A DNA stretch of 64,000 nucleotides from Phoebastria nigripes (taxonomy: Eukaryota > Chordata > Aves > Procellariiformes > Diomedeidae), in the NCBI GenBank assembly GCA_035582835.1, contig JAYKAV010003365.1:1099623-1163622 (forward strand), in the 5' to 3' direction. Of the stretch, positions 50,521 through 62,870 are shown piece after piece (the first letter of the stretch is position 1; each line of letters opens with the position of its first letter). A model generated the notes under the pieces. That model was given only the letters and a program-made list of their open reading frames with translations, was not told the DNA's origin and did not search any database. A program made the translations under genes and the position numbers.

Positions 50521-53333
50521 CCCCACTTCCAAGGAAGCCCTCGCTTCCCAAAACCAAAACCAAGTAATAATTGACTGGTTGTGTATTAAAAACGTAAATC
50601 TTCTGCGTCCTGGTGAGGGTCAAGTCATCCCAGTCCCGCACGAGGCTCCACTGCCCACCTGCCCGGCACTGCCCTATGCAACAGCCTCCCCATAGCCCCA
50701 TGTGATCCCTCTGCCCCCTTTTTTGTGATCGTCCTGCCTGACCGCTGCCTGAGGCGGGATGCAGGCTGTCCCCAAAGCGCCCGGTGCGACCACACGCGTG
50801 GCTTCTGCCTCCAGCCAGCCGTCCAGCGTGCCCCAGAGCTGCTTCCAAAGGGCACTGCGGAGGCACCTAACGTTTTATTTCATGCCAGGAGTGCGGGTAT
50901 TTGGAGTCTCCATTTTTTTTCAGCACTTTCTGAAAGGAATCTCTACCCAAGCTAGTACGGTATATTTATTTTACTTTGTTCTCAGTCTGACGGCAAGGTG
51001 AAAGTGGGCATGTTTTATCCATTTCTTTCTAGAATCACCTTTGTAGAAGAAGCCAACACCTTTTGCGGAGACGTTACCTGGCCAGCGGCAGACGGCGGGG
51101 CCGGGGCCCCCGTGTGCCGTGATGCCGTCCTGCCATCTTGTGGGCTTCGCCTTCCTTGCAGGCCACCTCGGTTCAGCCTTCACAGCTCAGAGCATAACGC
51201 GATATGCTCAGGCAGAGTATTTTTTTCTTTTTCCCACAAAAGTTTTCCAAAGCAGTTTTAAAATTTGAAAGGTATTTTAAAAATAAGAGTGAGAGAAAGC
51301 CTGAGGCACCATCCTGGGGCAGACAGTCCGTTTTATCATCAGGGAAATGGCTGACTACAGAGCAAGTGGACATGTTTTCAGAGCCCCAGCAGCTGCAAGC
51401 TTTGTGGGGGTCATGGACTGTCCAGATGTCTCCTTCCATTATCCTAAGGACAGGTATCCCNATACATCTTTGCCAATCTAGAATTTTATAGCCCCAGCTC
51501 GCTGATTTTTTACCATTGGAGAGACCAGCGTATGCATGCTCTGGAGAAGATGCGTGAAGGCGAACAGGGAATGCATTTCAATTGAAAGTGCTGCTGAACT
51601 GCACAAATAATGAACTTAATTTACGTGAAATTGCCTGCTTGGTACTATTGAAACACCCCGCTGAAGAGAGAGCATTGCTACTGCTTGCACGGTGGCATGG
51701 GAAAGGGTGAGGGGAAAAAAAAATCTCTCCCCTGTGGCAAGAGGAGAGATCCCAACGCACGGTGGAGCTAGATGATGGCGTATGATGCACCCAAGTACAA
51801 AGGTATTCCTACAAAACAGGATTAGAGACTAGCTTTCTCTTCTCAGAGTCAGCCTTTCATGCTAATTTACTGCTTATCCTGTGTTAGCCCGGGTTCTCCA
51901 TTTTGCCTGGATTATGGAACAGTGGTGCCTCAAGTCACTTAAAATACAGCATTGAACTTGTCTGCTGCCACTGATGGTAAATGCACCAAGGTTAGGGGAC
52001 AGGGAGCTACAAATCCTGACTGCATGTCTAGCTTCTCCCTTCATCAGGAGCATCTCAGCCCAAGTGAAACAGTAAAATCTCCCCAAGAGCTGTAGCACAA
52101 CACGGCTTTGTGCATCCCCCTTCCATGGCCGTGGGAGAGCTGTGGAGCGAAGACAATGGCAAGAGGGGAGCTTGTGTCTGGTTTTAAGGCAAGAAATGGG
52201 AAGCTCTGCTGAAACCCACTTCCCCCTGCCTTTAGCCTCCGCTTACCCTGTTATATACAAGACGTGAATTCCATCATCTTCCTGTTTAAAAGACAGGAGG
52301 TGCTAAAGCTCAGCCCCTCCTTTGTAGGGACCTACCTTTCACTCTAGCCAGGTACCCAAGTACGTCGGAGGATTTCGACCCAAGGGCTGAGGCTTTTGCA
52401 GCTCATTTCTCACTTGGGACATAGGCAGAAGCACGTGGCATTAACAGCTCAATGGCTTCAGCTCCAAATGAGCTGGCAAAGGTGTTGTCAGCCCAGAAAG
52501 TTTTTCTGTTTTCTTTCCAGCTGTAGCAGTTGATCAGAGAAGCAGGTGGTTTACCAGTTGGTCGTGCTCTCCGTGCAAACCTTGTTCCTCTTCCACACCA
52601 AGTGTCTTAACCTTTGATGCATCATTGCCTTCTCATTTTGGAAAACTTTAAGTTAAATAAACCCTGGACAGAGGAGAACCGCAGGGCTGCCTGGATGCTA
52701 AACTGCGGTGGCGGATGGTTAAACAGGAGGCGGCTGGCTATCGAGCCTTTGAGTTTCACAGAAGGAAGACCTGAGGTGGAGGAGTGGGGCTGGGTGAGGA
52801 GGAACGGAGGGTGCCCGAGCAGCACCGTACAGCCGACCAAGGGCAAGCAAAGAGTGGCAGGCGGGTCCCCGTTCGGCGAGGGGATACTAGTTCTCAGGCT
52901 GAACAGGAAAAGGCAATCTGGCAAGGACAAGGACACAGCTTTGTAATGGTACAGGGGACCCCTGGAAAGACCGTAAAATGAGAACAATCAATTAACAAGC
53001 TGCTGTGGCTTCAAGAAAGCCATTATAGACATACTGGTGTAATGATCACATCTGATGCACAGAAGCTATTTAACCTTCAGCCTTGTGCCTTATAAAGCAC
53101 CTCTGGGGCACTGGGTAAGGCTGTTAATTATGAGGGTCAAGCTTAGCAGACGGAGGTGTCCTCAAGTATGGGTTGCTGTGATACACTCAGAAAATTTCTC
53201 CATTATGTCAATAACTAATTTCCTAAATTGTTCAAGAATTGACAGATTGGCATCCATTAACCAAGCCTTAACTCATGGCTATGGGAGCAGTTACAGGCCA
53301 CGAGGACCGCAAAACCCATTCATAGGTCCTTGA

Positions 53334-53368
53334 GTACATATATATACACACACATATACATACACACT
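53334..53368 (+). repeat. TA/CA microsatellite
   Basis: Alternating ACATATATATACACACAC-type sequence. Confidence 0.8.
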
Positions 53369-56300
53369 ACTGTAACAGCTTGGTGTTAGCCATTAGTAAA
53401 ACAAATAACCAATGCATCTAAAAAGCCTAAGTAGACAATGACAGACATTGGCTTGAGCAGATGCCTTGATGCTTGAGCACTGTCTCCAGGCGCTCTGAGA
53501 GCAGAGAATGAAGCCAGTCTGACTTTTAAAGAACTGTGTATTGAGAAATTGTAAATGAACAGAATTGCAATCAGACCAAAATACCAATTATATTTACTAC
53601 CAAAAGTGCATAATTTTTTTTTTTTTGGGGGGGGGGAAATCCATACAGGAAACATTTCATGGATTTGATAAGCCGTGACTTGTTATATCATTCACCCTTA
53701 CACTGCAAGATAAATCTCATTGATCTTATTAATACAGGCCATATAATTTTTTGTACTTAAATGCAAAAGTTTTTTTGCAAGCACAGCCTATGAAGAACCA
53801 GTATCTTTGGAAACTGCAATATAGGTAGGTAGGAAATCCCACTGATTCACCAAGAGGTTTTATTGTTTCGTCTCAAAGACAAGCACGACTGGAAAAGCAA
53901 CTGTCCTAAGCGGAGCTGTTGTAAAGGGGCGCAGCGCTGAAGGCTTTGCTGCCCGAGCTGGCACACCGGCTGCAGGCAACTTGTGGAGGAGAAGGGAAAT
54001 GGCCGTGTTACCCTGTCAGAGCATTACCTGTGTCTGAGCTTACCTGCCTGAGACTCCTCTGGCTGACTGCCTGGGTTAAATCAAAGAGGCCAAGGAGAGA
54101 CAGGAGAGAGAAGGAAATGAAACAGTGACGGCGATAAAGCCTAATAATACCAATGGTCCTTCAGGGGATCGGTGGAGAGCGAGGTACTGGAAAAACCGCT
54201 GCCAGCCTGCTGCCAGAAGGGTGACAAGCTGTTTTTCCAAGGCCAGCGGTGAACACAGAAAGATACTAAACCCTCCCCCAGTATAGATGAAAGGACCAGG
54301 GAGTGGGGGTGTGGAAAGGAGGGAAGAGCAGCCTCTTAAGGAGAGACGTTACTGGAGTTGCAGATGCGCCTGAGTGTGCAACCAGAGCCCGGGACCGATG
54401 GGCTGCAGGGGGGAATTTCAGGGGCTTGTCCAAGCTGCTGGAGAGGTGACGGGGGGGAAGCCCTGAGCGCTGAGACCTCCCGCAGGCTTAGCCCTGTCTC
54501 CTGGTTTGCAGCGGGCTTTCGGCTGTATNGCCAGCCGTTCTGTCCCAAAGGGAGAGCTTCATCTGTCCATCNCAGGCTGTTTGGAGGGGAAGGGGCTGGC
54601 AGGCAATGTGTTCAAAGAGAGCAGTCCTGTTTTGTATCAACACAGGGAGTGGGGCGTGGGGGACAAAATGGGGGTGCCAGCCACACCAGTCAGAGGTGAA
54701 CGTGGCAGCAGCCCTCATCTGCTTAGCTTGTGCCCTGGGAGAGATGGCAAAGCTGGGGTGGGGAGGGACACTGCTCCCCCACCTGGAAGGATGTCTGGCT
54801 TTTTTTTTTCCCCACAGACATCCTTTATTAGACCGGCCGCTACCACCTTTCCCCACAAACCTCATCTCAGCTGTGTCCTTAGACTGCCACAGCCGCAGCA
54901 TCACTGCTGCAGCATCGCTGCCATACCTGTGAGCAGGGGGCAAGCGCCCGCGGGAGAGGCTGCCGGGGGAGAGCGAGCCCAGGTGCACCACGCGCCAGAG
55001 CCATCTTCCCACCACAACTGGCCAGGCGGCTGTGACTGAAATTTAATTTGCCCGGTGCATTCAGTGGACATTTTAATCAGCATTTCCTACAATCTACTTG
55101 GCAAAGAGGCTCGACTGGCAGCTGCCTGACTGAATGGGCTTTGCACCCAGTCTAACCTTCTCCATTCGCAATTTCCAGTGCTGGAAAACCTCTCTGTCTC
55201 GCTCTCAGAAGTTTCTATAGCAATCACAGCCGTCCTAGTGAAGCACTGAAAATGGCAGCCCATTCAGATTGTAATTTTGCTGGACAGTAATTGCTCCCCT
55301 CTCCATTGGCCTCTGAAATGTTACTTTTTGGGAGATATCAACCACAACTGGAGGAGAGTGGTCCTCTGCCNGTGTTTTCAACAAACTTCGTCGTGTCCCC
55401 TCCCCACCTAACTTTGTTAGCTGTTTGCTGCGTGTTTGAACCTTGACTAACAGGGAAGCATTGTTGGGCACACCGTACCTCAGTGACAGGAAAGACCTGA
55501 CGTGAGCGATGCTCTTAACAAGCCTGCAGGAAAAAACTCGCCGCCCAACATGTTGTGTTGTGACCTGAACATTATCCATCACTGTAGGTAGAAAAAGTTA
55601 CACGTGTGTTTGGCTTCACTAATTGTAAAAGACCGGAAGATACAAAGAAAGCTTTTTCTTCATGTCATTGAGCTTACTTTTCCTGGTTCAGTTAACTTCA
55701 GCTTAAACAATCACTTGATCTTTTGTTCCGTGCTTCATCTTTCAGCAGCTGTGATTGCTCTCAATTACTGTGACACTGAAGAACTGCACACTAAAAATAT
55801 ATTAAGTAACAGAATGAAAGGTTTTGCTTCTTGCAAGAAGATGATGTGGTAGCATTATACNCCAGCTTGTGAAGGAATCGATCAACTATTTCTCAAGCTC
55901 TTCTAATAATCTTTCCCTATACTTTTATGGCTATTGTTGCCTGCTGGAAAAATTAGCTTAAAGCTGAGTAAGGGGAATTGCGGATAAGTGTTTGCAATTT
56001 GGCTTTGGACTGACACAGTGTGATTCCACTCAAAGAATTTGAAGTCTTTGCGCTGGCAGCAGTACTTGAATCTGGGAATATAGGATTCGCATTGGAAAAG
56101 AGTGGATTTTTATAACGATTTAAATGAACAATTTCAGCTAGAGAGTGGATTAACAGAGCCAACTAAACCCTTCACCCTGACAAAGAACTGGCGGGAGGAC
56201 TATAGAAACTCATCCAAAATTTTACCAACATGAATGCAGAGTAATAGGTCAGTGAGAAGCATTTCTGTATTTTAATGGCGCTCTTAGAATTCAATTCAAT

Positions 56301-57585
56301 TTAAAACAAAAGTTGTTTTACAAATATGTGGAGAATGCAGAAGGCTGGAGAGGGAGCAAGCGGCCTGCATCCTCCATCTGCTCCGTCCTCCCTCTACTCT
56401 TGTGCAAGGGACTGCCACTGCAAGTCCTCCTTCTCGGCAGACAGAAAGGCAAATGCAGGCACTGCCCTAACCCAAGGGTCAGAAACATCTCCCATTCTGC
56501 AGGGGCATGGATGCACCCCCAGACCCCACACCCCGTATTTCACGTGTGCCAGAGCAGCAGGAAACTCCAAGCCCAGGGGTCTCGGGGAAGATGAGCCTCC
56601 GCAGACCTGTGCTCCTACCTCAGAAATGAGGTCACAGAACAACAGAAGAAAGATGAAGTATCCCAAGACGAACAGCGCTCTTCTCTGACAAGAGATGGAC
56701 ACGTTGGGGATTGCTCTTCTCTGAGAGGAAATGGATCAGGGGGATACGAGAGAAACATCCATTGGACAAACAGAACTGCAAAGGCAGATTGGCTGCATCT
56801 GTTCCTGAAGTATCTTGGAAGAGTCAGCAAAGCATGCAAAGGGACTTTTTTTTGAGCAAAATTTCTAATTAGACCCTGACGGCTGACCACTGCAGGATGT
56901 TTGAGGCCAAAAAAAAGTGATCTTAAATCAGTCTGGAGAAGGATCCAATGTTTACATGATTAACAAGGCATGCAACTTTTGGCGAGGATGCAGCCTCCTG
57001 CTTCACAAACCTGTGTGAATCTCTAACGAGATCTTAGGAAGTTTTCTGGATGCTCTTCTCAAACATTGGATACTGCACTGCTGCGAGCAAGATACTGGAG
57101 CAAGTTGGTCACAGCTTTATATTCAATATGACAATCCCTCCCCTTGGAAGAAATGGGGAGATTGAATGTTTCCAGTAGAAGGTATAGAAAGAGCCCCCAA
57201 ATTTAACCCCTCCTAAAGAATTTTACACCACTGGTTTCTCAAGCCTGAACTGTAAAACACTGTTGGCTGTCTGTCAGCAAGAACTGTGATTATCTGCCAC
57301 TAGCATCCCTGGAGAAGTGTCATGCTGCAGCCTTGTGCTCCCACTCACAACACCGATAGGTGCTGCATGAGGGCACCTGCACTGGGGTGCTGCAGTGACC
57401 CGCAGACCCTCCCAACCCTGCCTAAATGTTAACTACCTGCTCCCCAGGGAGAATTTTCCAAGCTGCGTAAAACCTGTAACAACTAACCGCAGAACTAATT
57501 GGCTGACAGCAAAAGCAGATCTTCTACAGTAAGAATCCCAAATTAAGAGAAAAAAAAGAGCACTTTAATTGTGGTTTGCACTCAG

Positions 57586-57828
57586 CTGGAGCGCCCCACC
57601 CTCAAGTTGCTGGAGAAAAGAGTCAGAGAGGTGGAAAAAAGGTTCCAAAACCAAAAATTAGGGCTGCCGGCAGCAGTAACCGAGGAGGACAAGTCTAAAC
57701 TACCTCTGGAGAAGGACCTTTCTGACAAGCCCTGGATACACCTACCAAAAGCTGAGCCATGTGTAAGGCAGTGGCCTGCGGTGCTACGGCTCATCCAGGC
57801 AACCAAGTGCCCAGAAACGGCCAGTGCT
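57586..57828 (+). other. Weak candidate coding exon (81 codons, phase 0-0)
   Basis: Between an AG acceptor (TTTGCACTCAG) and a GTGAGT donor there are 243 bases, an exact multiple of three and open throughout. The peptide starts LERPTLKLLEKRVREVEKRF, a charged, possibly coiled-coil stretch, and ends CPETASA. The pyrimidine tract is poor, the stop-to-stop frame is only about 112 codons, and I do not recognise the protein. Chance is the simpler explanation. Confidence 0.15.
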
Positions 57829-58494
57829 GTGAGTCTGGGGTTGCCCCCTGGAGACAGAGATAAAAAAAAAAAACTCACTAAGTAATTAACAGAAGGCCTA
57901 TCTATTCAGAACAACATACCTAAAAATAGCGTGAATAGTAAGTGCAATGTTTACAAAATCTGGATTTATTAAGTTTTCTCTATTACAACATAAATTCTTC
58001 TCAAATAACAGAAGGATTTAACAAGTGTTCAGTTTGTTATATAATAGACTCAAAATTACGTATTTTAAAAAAAATTTCTCAGTATGTAATACAAGGAAAT
58101 CCCAACAGAATTTAAAAAGCCACTGTAGTTCTCAAGTACAGGAGCCAAGGTTGTACTGAATCATATAGGAAATCTGTCATTACCGGAAGAAGAAAAATTA
58201 CATGAATTGGTTAGGATTTTAATCACAAACCTCAGAATTTATTTTCTTTAAAATAGATGCATTATACAAAAAAAAAAATCATCACTACAGAGAGGCACGT
58301 GGTGTTTAGTTGACAGCATTAATTCTGTAACCCAAACAAGGAAAGTAATCCACTTTGAGTCGTTAAATTATTTTTTGCACTATTTACATACTTTACTGAA
58401 GTATTTTCATCCCAGAGCCTCAGAAAGCATCTTAGAATATTAATGAGTGAAGCATGGCAGCACTCCAGTGTTAGCAAATAAGAAAGTAACATCA

Positions 58495-58550
58495 TTCCCA
58501 TTTTAGCAACAGGGAAACTGAGGCACCGGGATTATTCAGATCCAGGTAAC
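58495..58550 (+). mobile_element. MIR-like SINE fragment
   Basis: CCCATTTTAGCAACAGGGAA followed by ACTGAGGCACCGGG matches the MIR CCCATTTTACAGATGAGGAAACTGAGGC block. Short and diverged. Confidence 0.55.
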
Positions 58551-60126
58551 TGCAGAAAGAAAACTCCTGGATCTTGATCCTCTTGAACAGGTCTTGATGG
58601 AGAGACTGGTCTTCCTCCTTGTTAGATGGCTGGTGACCATGCTGAGCACTGTTTGAAACCTAGTCAGTTTTTTTCATGTTTAAATTGCTGCAAAATAGGT
58701 GACATCTATCCAGCTATAGTGTCATTATGATCACCTTTACTCAAAAAAAGCCATTAATGGTTTTCCTTTTTAGATCAAAAAGTGACAACAGCAAGAAATG
58801 CATCTTCAATCCTTCCAAAGACCTTTGGAAGGCTGTCTCGTTATACCCCAAATACTGCAATTGTTCCCTTGATCTGTGCAAAGGAAAATACAGAAAACCA
58901 GTAGCTTTGAAAGACAGAATTGCATTATTTATAAAAAAAGACAAGTAAGAGCTACTGCACAAGAATGCGAAATGAAAATACAGCTTTAAAGATAAAATGT
59001 CTATAAGGATAGAGTAACTATGCTCACAGAAGCTGTAATTTAAATTTTTAGGCATTGGGAACATTCCTTCGTCAATCAAGTATTTGAAATAAGTTAGCTG
59101 AGAGATTCTCAGCCAGGACGTGGCCTTTATAAACCAACATGAAACGTTTCACATGGTCCATAATCAAAGATTTTACTTCCTGTGACAGCAAAATACCATA
59201 CCACATCAGTAAGGTTACTCAAAAAGACCTTTAAAAATAACTTGGCAATAATGTTTGCTGAATGACTAAAAGGGAAATAAAAACATGTTGCAGATCTGAG
59301 ATGACATGAATTTGCCAAGTTAAGAACAACCTAAAAAGCCAGTACTTGAACTTAGGATCCAGCATAAATCCAGCAATTTCAAGGCCATTAAGGAGCATGC
59401 ATAATTTATTCACAGGCATCTCACTGTTTATATTTTGGCAACCAAAACATCTTACTGTGGGAATAAGAACTCACAGACCACTGCTGTCTCACAGCAGCGA
59501 GGAACAGGCCAGGCAGCAAGGAATAGGACTGCTGGGAGCGTAGGTGACTCAGTGCCCTGGGGCAGGACATACCCCGTGTTGTCCACTGTGCCCCAGTGAC
59601 AGATTCTGGCCAGTGCCAGTTGCCTGGAAGTTGTNTGGCCGCAGAAGAAGCCTCAGCACGAGCCCATCTGCCCAGGGGGCTCCAGGGAGCCCCTGGTTAA
59701 ATGAGGTCGGTCATCACCCACACGCAGACTGTGGAGAAACACTTCATTTCCCTGGCCCGAGACAGTCTCCGTGGGAATGCAGAACCTGCCAGAACCTCCT
59801 CTCTCACACGTCCAAACGTCTCACCTGTGTTCTGCGAGATTATGCATTTCCCCTGTACCACATGACGGAGGAGGACATACAGGCTAAACATATAAACAGC
59901 TTTTAAAATAATGCAAATAACTATCCAGATGCAAGATGCTTTAGCATATCTACCACCACCTCCCATTTTCCCACACTACATTCTGGTTCAGGCAAGGCAG
60001 GAGGCATTTGAATGCCACTAGAAAAAAAGTCAAGGAGATAGCCCTCCCCTTCAGGAGGGCTATCAGTGCAGGCCCAGGCTGATGAGACAGACTGCCATGT
60101 ATAAATATAGAACCACACACACTTAA

Positions 60127-60210
60127 ATTATATATATTAGTTTTATCTATCTTTATATATCTGTATAAATTAAGTATACATATGTGTGTGTATATACAGA
60201 CACACATGCA
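60127..60210 (+). repeat. TA/TG-rich simple sequence
   Basis: TATATAT, TATCTATC and TATGTGTGTGTATA segments in succession: degenerate simple repeat between the candidate exon region and AFG1L. Confidence 0.7.
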
Positions 60211-61863
60211 TGAATCTCAATAGTCCCTCTGTTGAGAAACCTAATGAAAATGTACATCAATTATTCGGATATTCTTAAGTATAAGCAATGTATTCTGATT
60301 GGGTTTTTCATAAACATGCATTAAAATTCTCCATGGTAGTCATCCTTGTGGGAATAACAACATAGTTGCATAAGTTGTAAACTATAAATATAGCTTTAAA
60401 AATTCTCTGATGAACAGGTATAGCCAGTGTAAGTAACTTCCAGGGCAAACAGAAGTGAACAGAACAGAAATCCAGACTTGAGCACATGGCTCCAAATCAT
60501 CTGTATTGCCATAACACATATAAGTGCACAGGACGTCTCCAGTCCTCCTCGCCCCCCAAAAGTCCCTTTTAAAAGCTTTCTGTAATTGTGACGGGGGTTA
60601 CGATTGAAACAATTTAATCAGGCTTAACAAAGGCAGAGAAGAATATTTTTGATAACAGATACAGTACAAGAAAAAGGTCATGTTGCAAAATCCAAGAAAA
60701 CCCCTCAAATTTGGGGACAGTGTGTTATATATCTCCTCCCTAAGAAATTAGNGCAATCTTTTCAGTCCATCTGCGTAATATTTTTCCCTATTCAGGGTTT
60801 CTAAATACGCTCTTAAAATGACTTTTTATAAAAATACAGTAGAAGCCAAGACACGCAATACCGTATTTTGTTCAGTTAGATTAAAACCAAGAATGACACA
60901 ACTGNATTTTTAACTAAAAGAAAGTTTCCAACTACAGACACGAGGATGGGTGATGTGTTTTGGGGAACCAGTTAATATCCCATCTTTTCCATAAAACACA
61001 TTCCTATTGTAACATGATGAATTGCCTCAGCAGTACTGTGTACTACTCTCCCCAGATCAGAGCAGGTGTGCTAGCAGCAATGGAAGGTTTGGTATAGATG
61101 AAGCCTGAGAAAATTCAGGACAGAGATATGTCACTGGTGTAAAGGCAGCATATCCAGGCTTGCAAGAACCACAAAATTTAGGAAGAGTATTAACTTGCAC
61201 TTACATGTTACAGTATACCCTGTCTTATCCATGATTACTTAGATCTTAATCCTGTGTGGTTTCAAGTACCTTCAAGCTCCTCCTCAGGCTTCTCTCTTGG
61301 TTCAAACCGTTAGTTTTCAACGAACCAGACTGAGCAACAGTCTGATTACAAGAAACTACTAGAGCCTGAAAGTCAGCAGATGGCTACACACAGAAAATAG
61401 GAAAAAAAAACCCAGAATACACTACAGAGGAGTTCCAGGATTCTAGCAGGGACCTATACAATATCAGGAGTTTCATAAAGAAAGCATTTGATTTTTCTTT
61501 TGTGCAAACTGCATTGTACATGACAGAAGCAGTGCATGAACCACAAAGTGCCCTCTTCATGTGACATTATAAATCTACGGTGAACCCTGCATGGCCCATT
61601 AACTTTGTCTCTAGATGAATTCTCCAGAAAAATTCTAATCCCATTAAACTTCCTGAACATCAAAGTTATATTTTACAGAAAATCAAATGAAGGCAAAATG
61701 TCACATGTCCAGACACTGGTGGTACAGAAAAATAACCGAGTCCTCATGTCTCAAGCACAAAAAACAACTGATGAAAGAAAACATGGTCCAGATGATAAAG
61801 TGCAATTATTATTTCTGTTGTGCTAAAAAGCTTTCCAATTCCATAGTTTTACTTCTTGGAGAT

Positions 61864-61869
61864 TTTATT
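61864..61869 (-). terminator. AFG1L: Candidate AFG1L polyadenylation signal AATAAA
   Basis: On the minus strand an exact AATAAA occurs only 10 bases after the AFG1L stop codon. If used, the 3' UTR would be unusually short, about 30-40 bases. Other AT-rich signals further left could serve instead, so only the hexamer is certain. Confidence 0.4.
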
Positions 61870-61879
61870 CAACTTTTAA

Positions 61880-62014
61880 TTATAACGGTTTTTTACTTCT
61901 GTCCCCATCTTTCCAGTACTGTTCAGTTTGCATTTCTGTAAGCCGTGAGACAGTACGCTGAAAGGCAAAGATTTCTTCTTCTCCTGTAAACATGGAGAGT
62001 CCTTTGGCGGAATC
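61880..62014 (-). CDS. AFG1L: AFG1L last coding exon with stop codon
   Basis: This exon encodes the C-terminal 44 residues of AFG1L and the TAA stop (61882-61880). It begins at GAT after the acceptor ATTAATGTAG and continues the previous exon in phase 0. The residues GLSMFTGEEEIFAFQR and SRLTEMQTEQYW are nearly identical to the mammalian C terminus, and the tail DGDRSKKPL is slightly longer than the human one, which ends in TKK. The region is the conserved C-terminal helical end of this mitochondrial AAA+ family. With the adjoining exon it fixes AFG1L on the minus strand, upstream of FOXO3 in the same direction, with about 29 kb between the AFG1L stop and the FOXO3 start. Confidence 0.96.
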   Translation of the reverse strand, partial: DSAKGLSMFTGEEEIFAFQRTVSRLTEMQTEQYWKDGDRSKKPL

Positions 62015-62756
62015 CTACATTAATACACAAAAACAGTACCACAAAACTGTGAGAGATATAGCTGTACTGAAGTGCATCCTGTCTAACTCCTAAGGCTGAG
62101 TGCTTTACAGGCTTTGACAATACAAGACAGCAGCATGGCACCAAAAAAATAAAATTAACGTCCAAAAATTAAAGAAAAACACCTATTTCAGCTAGGTAAT
62201 CCTGTGAAGGAACATAGCAAAAAAATAATTTGGATTTAAAACAACACGATGACATGTTAACCATCTATTTTCACTTTTCTGTTGACTAACTGTATACTGA
62301 TTTAGACAAATCATTTAAAAATTCATTAACAATAACTAGGTTATAGGGAAAAGGAAAAACAGAATAAGCAACATGCAAAATAGTACTCTTTGTGAGGATT
62401 TGTGAGGCAGTCCTATATAGTCTAGGAAGAGGTAGAGCAGACCACCTTTTATTTTTGTATTTTAAATGTAGGAGCTAAACTTAAATCACTATTTTCATAC
62501 ATGATTGAACAGATATAATGATTAACAATCAAAATGACCCTAAAACGTACGCAAAACGGTTCTATATATTGTGACATTTTCTTTGACTATGAATAAATAA
62601 CGTAACATGCAATTATGAGAGCGACAGATACACTGCAGAAAAAGCAGCAAATCACTAGTTAAATGTTTACTTGATTCCTCTCCCTAAAATGCTGCTGTAA
62701 TTATAAGACCAAAACCAATTCTGTTACAAAAGGAAGATGATGTTAATATCATGTAC
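62015..62756 (-). other. AFG1L: AFG1L last intron
   Basis: A 742-base GT-AG intron (GTACAT ... TGTAG) separates the last two coding exons. It is AT-rich. I see no other feature in it. Confidence 0.92.
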
Positions 62757-62870
62757 CTGGCTCAAGTCCAAATCATCCATCAACACTCTGTGGTGCTCTA
62801 GCTCACCATTGTCATGTTCTACCAGGAACAAGCTTTGGAGAGGAGTCACTGCAGAACAAATAATACGCAC
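62757..62870 (-). CDS. AFG1L: AFG1L penultimate coding exon
   Basis: This exon of 38 codons, phase 0 at both ends, encodes a stretch near the C terminus of AFG1L (also LACE1), a mitochondrial AAA+ ATPase related to yeast Afg1 and linked to turnover of cytochrome c oxidase subunits. It reads VRIICSAVTPLQSLF, then an acidic/His-rich piece, then VLMDDLDLSQ. It aligns along its whole length with the mammalian VRIICSASTPISSLF...LMDDLGLSQ region, which follows the AAA core. It has a strong acceptor (CCTTCTCTCAG|GTG) and a donor CAG|GTACAT. Upstream exons, including the Walker A and B motifs, lie beyond the right end. The ORF is too short to stand out by length; homology and splice sites define it. 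Confidence 0.95.

Larger units (their letters stand above)
40251..57585. other. Intergenic stretch, no gene recognised
   Basis: About 17 kb with no recognisable exon. Open frames, including those of 100-177 codons near 50.07-50.87 and 54.36-55.04 kb, are interrupted by N, open on both strands and show no family signature. Listed simple repeats and a few ancient repeat fragments are the only features seen. Exons of an unknown transcript from the orphan island could lie here unrecognised. Confidence 0.65.
57829..61863. other. AT-rich spacer downstream of AFG1L
   Basis: AT-rich DNA between the weak candidate exon and the AFG1L polyadenylation signal, with one MIR-like fragment and TA/TG simple sequence. 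Its right part may be AFG1L 3' UTR if the first AATAAA is not used. Confidence 0.6.

Noticed and set aside
50065..50866. 169- and 170-residue frames on opposite strands
   Set aside because: Open on both strands, with an N inside and no recognisable protein. Part of the area looks repeat-like.
54358..55039. 175- and 177-residue frames on opposite strands
   Set aside because: Both contain undefined residues from N calls, mirror one another and show no family features.
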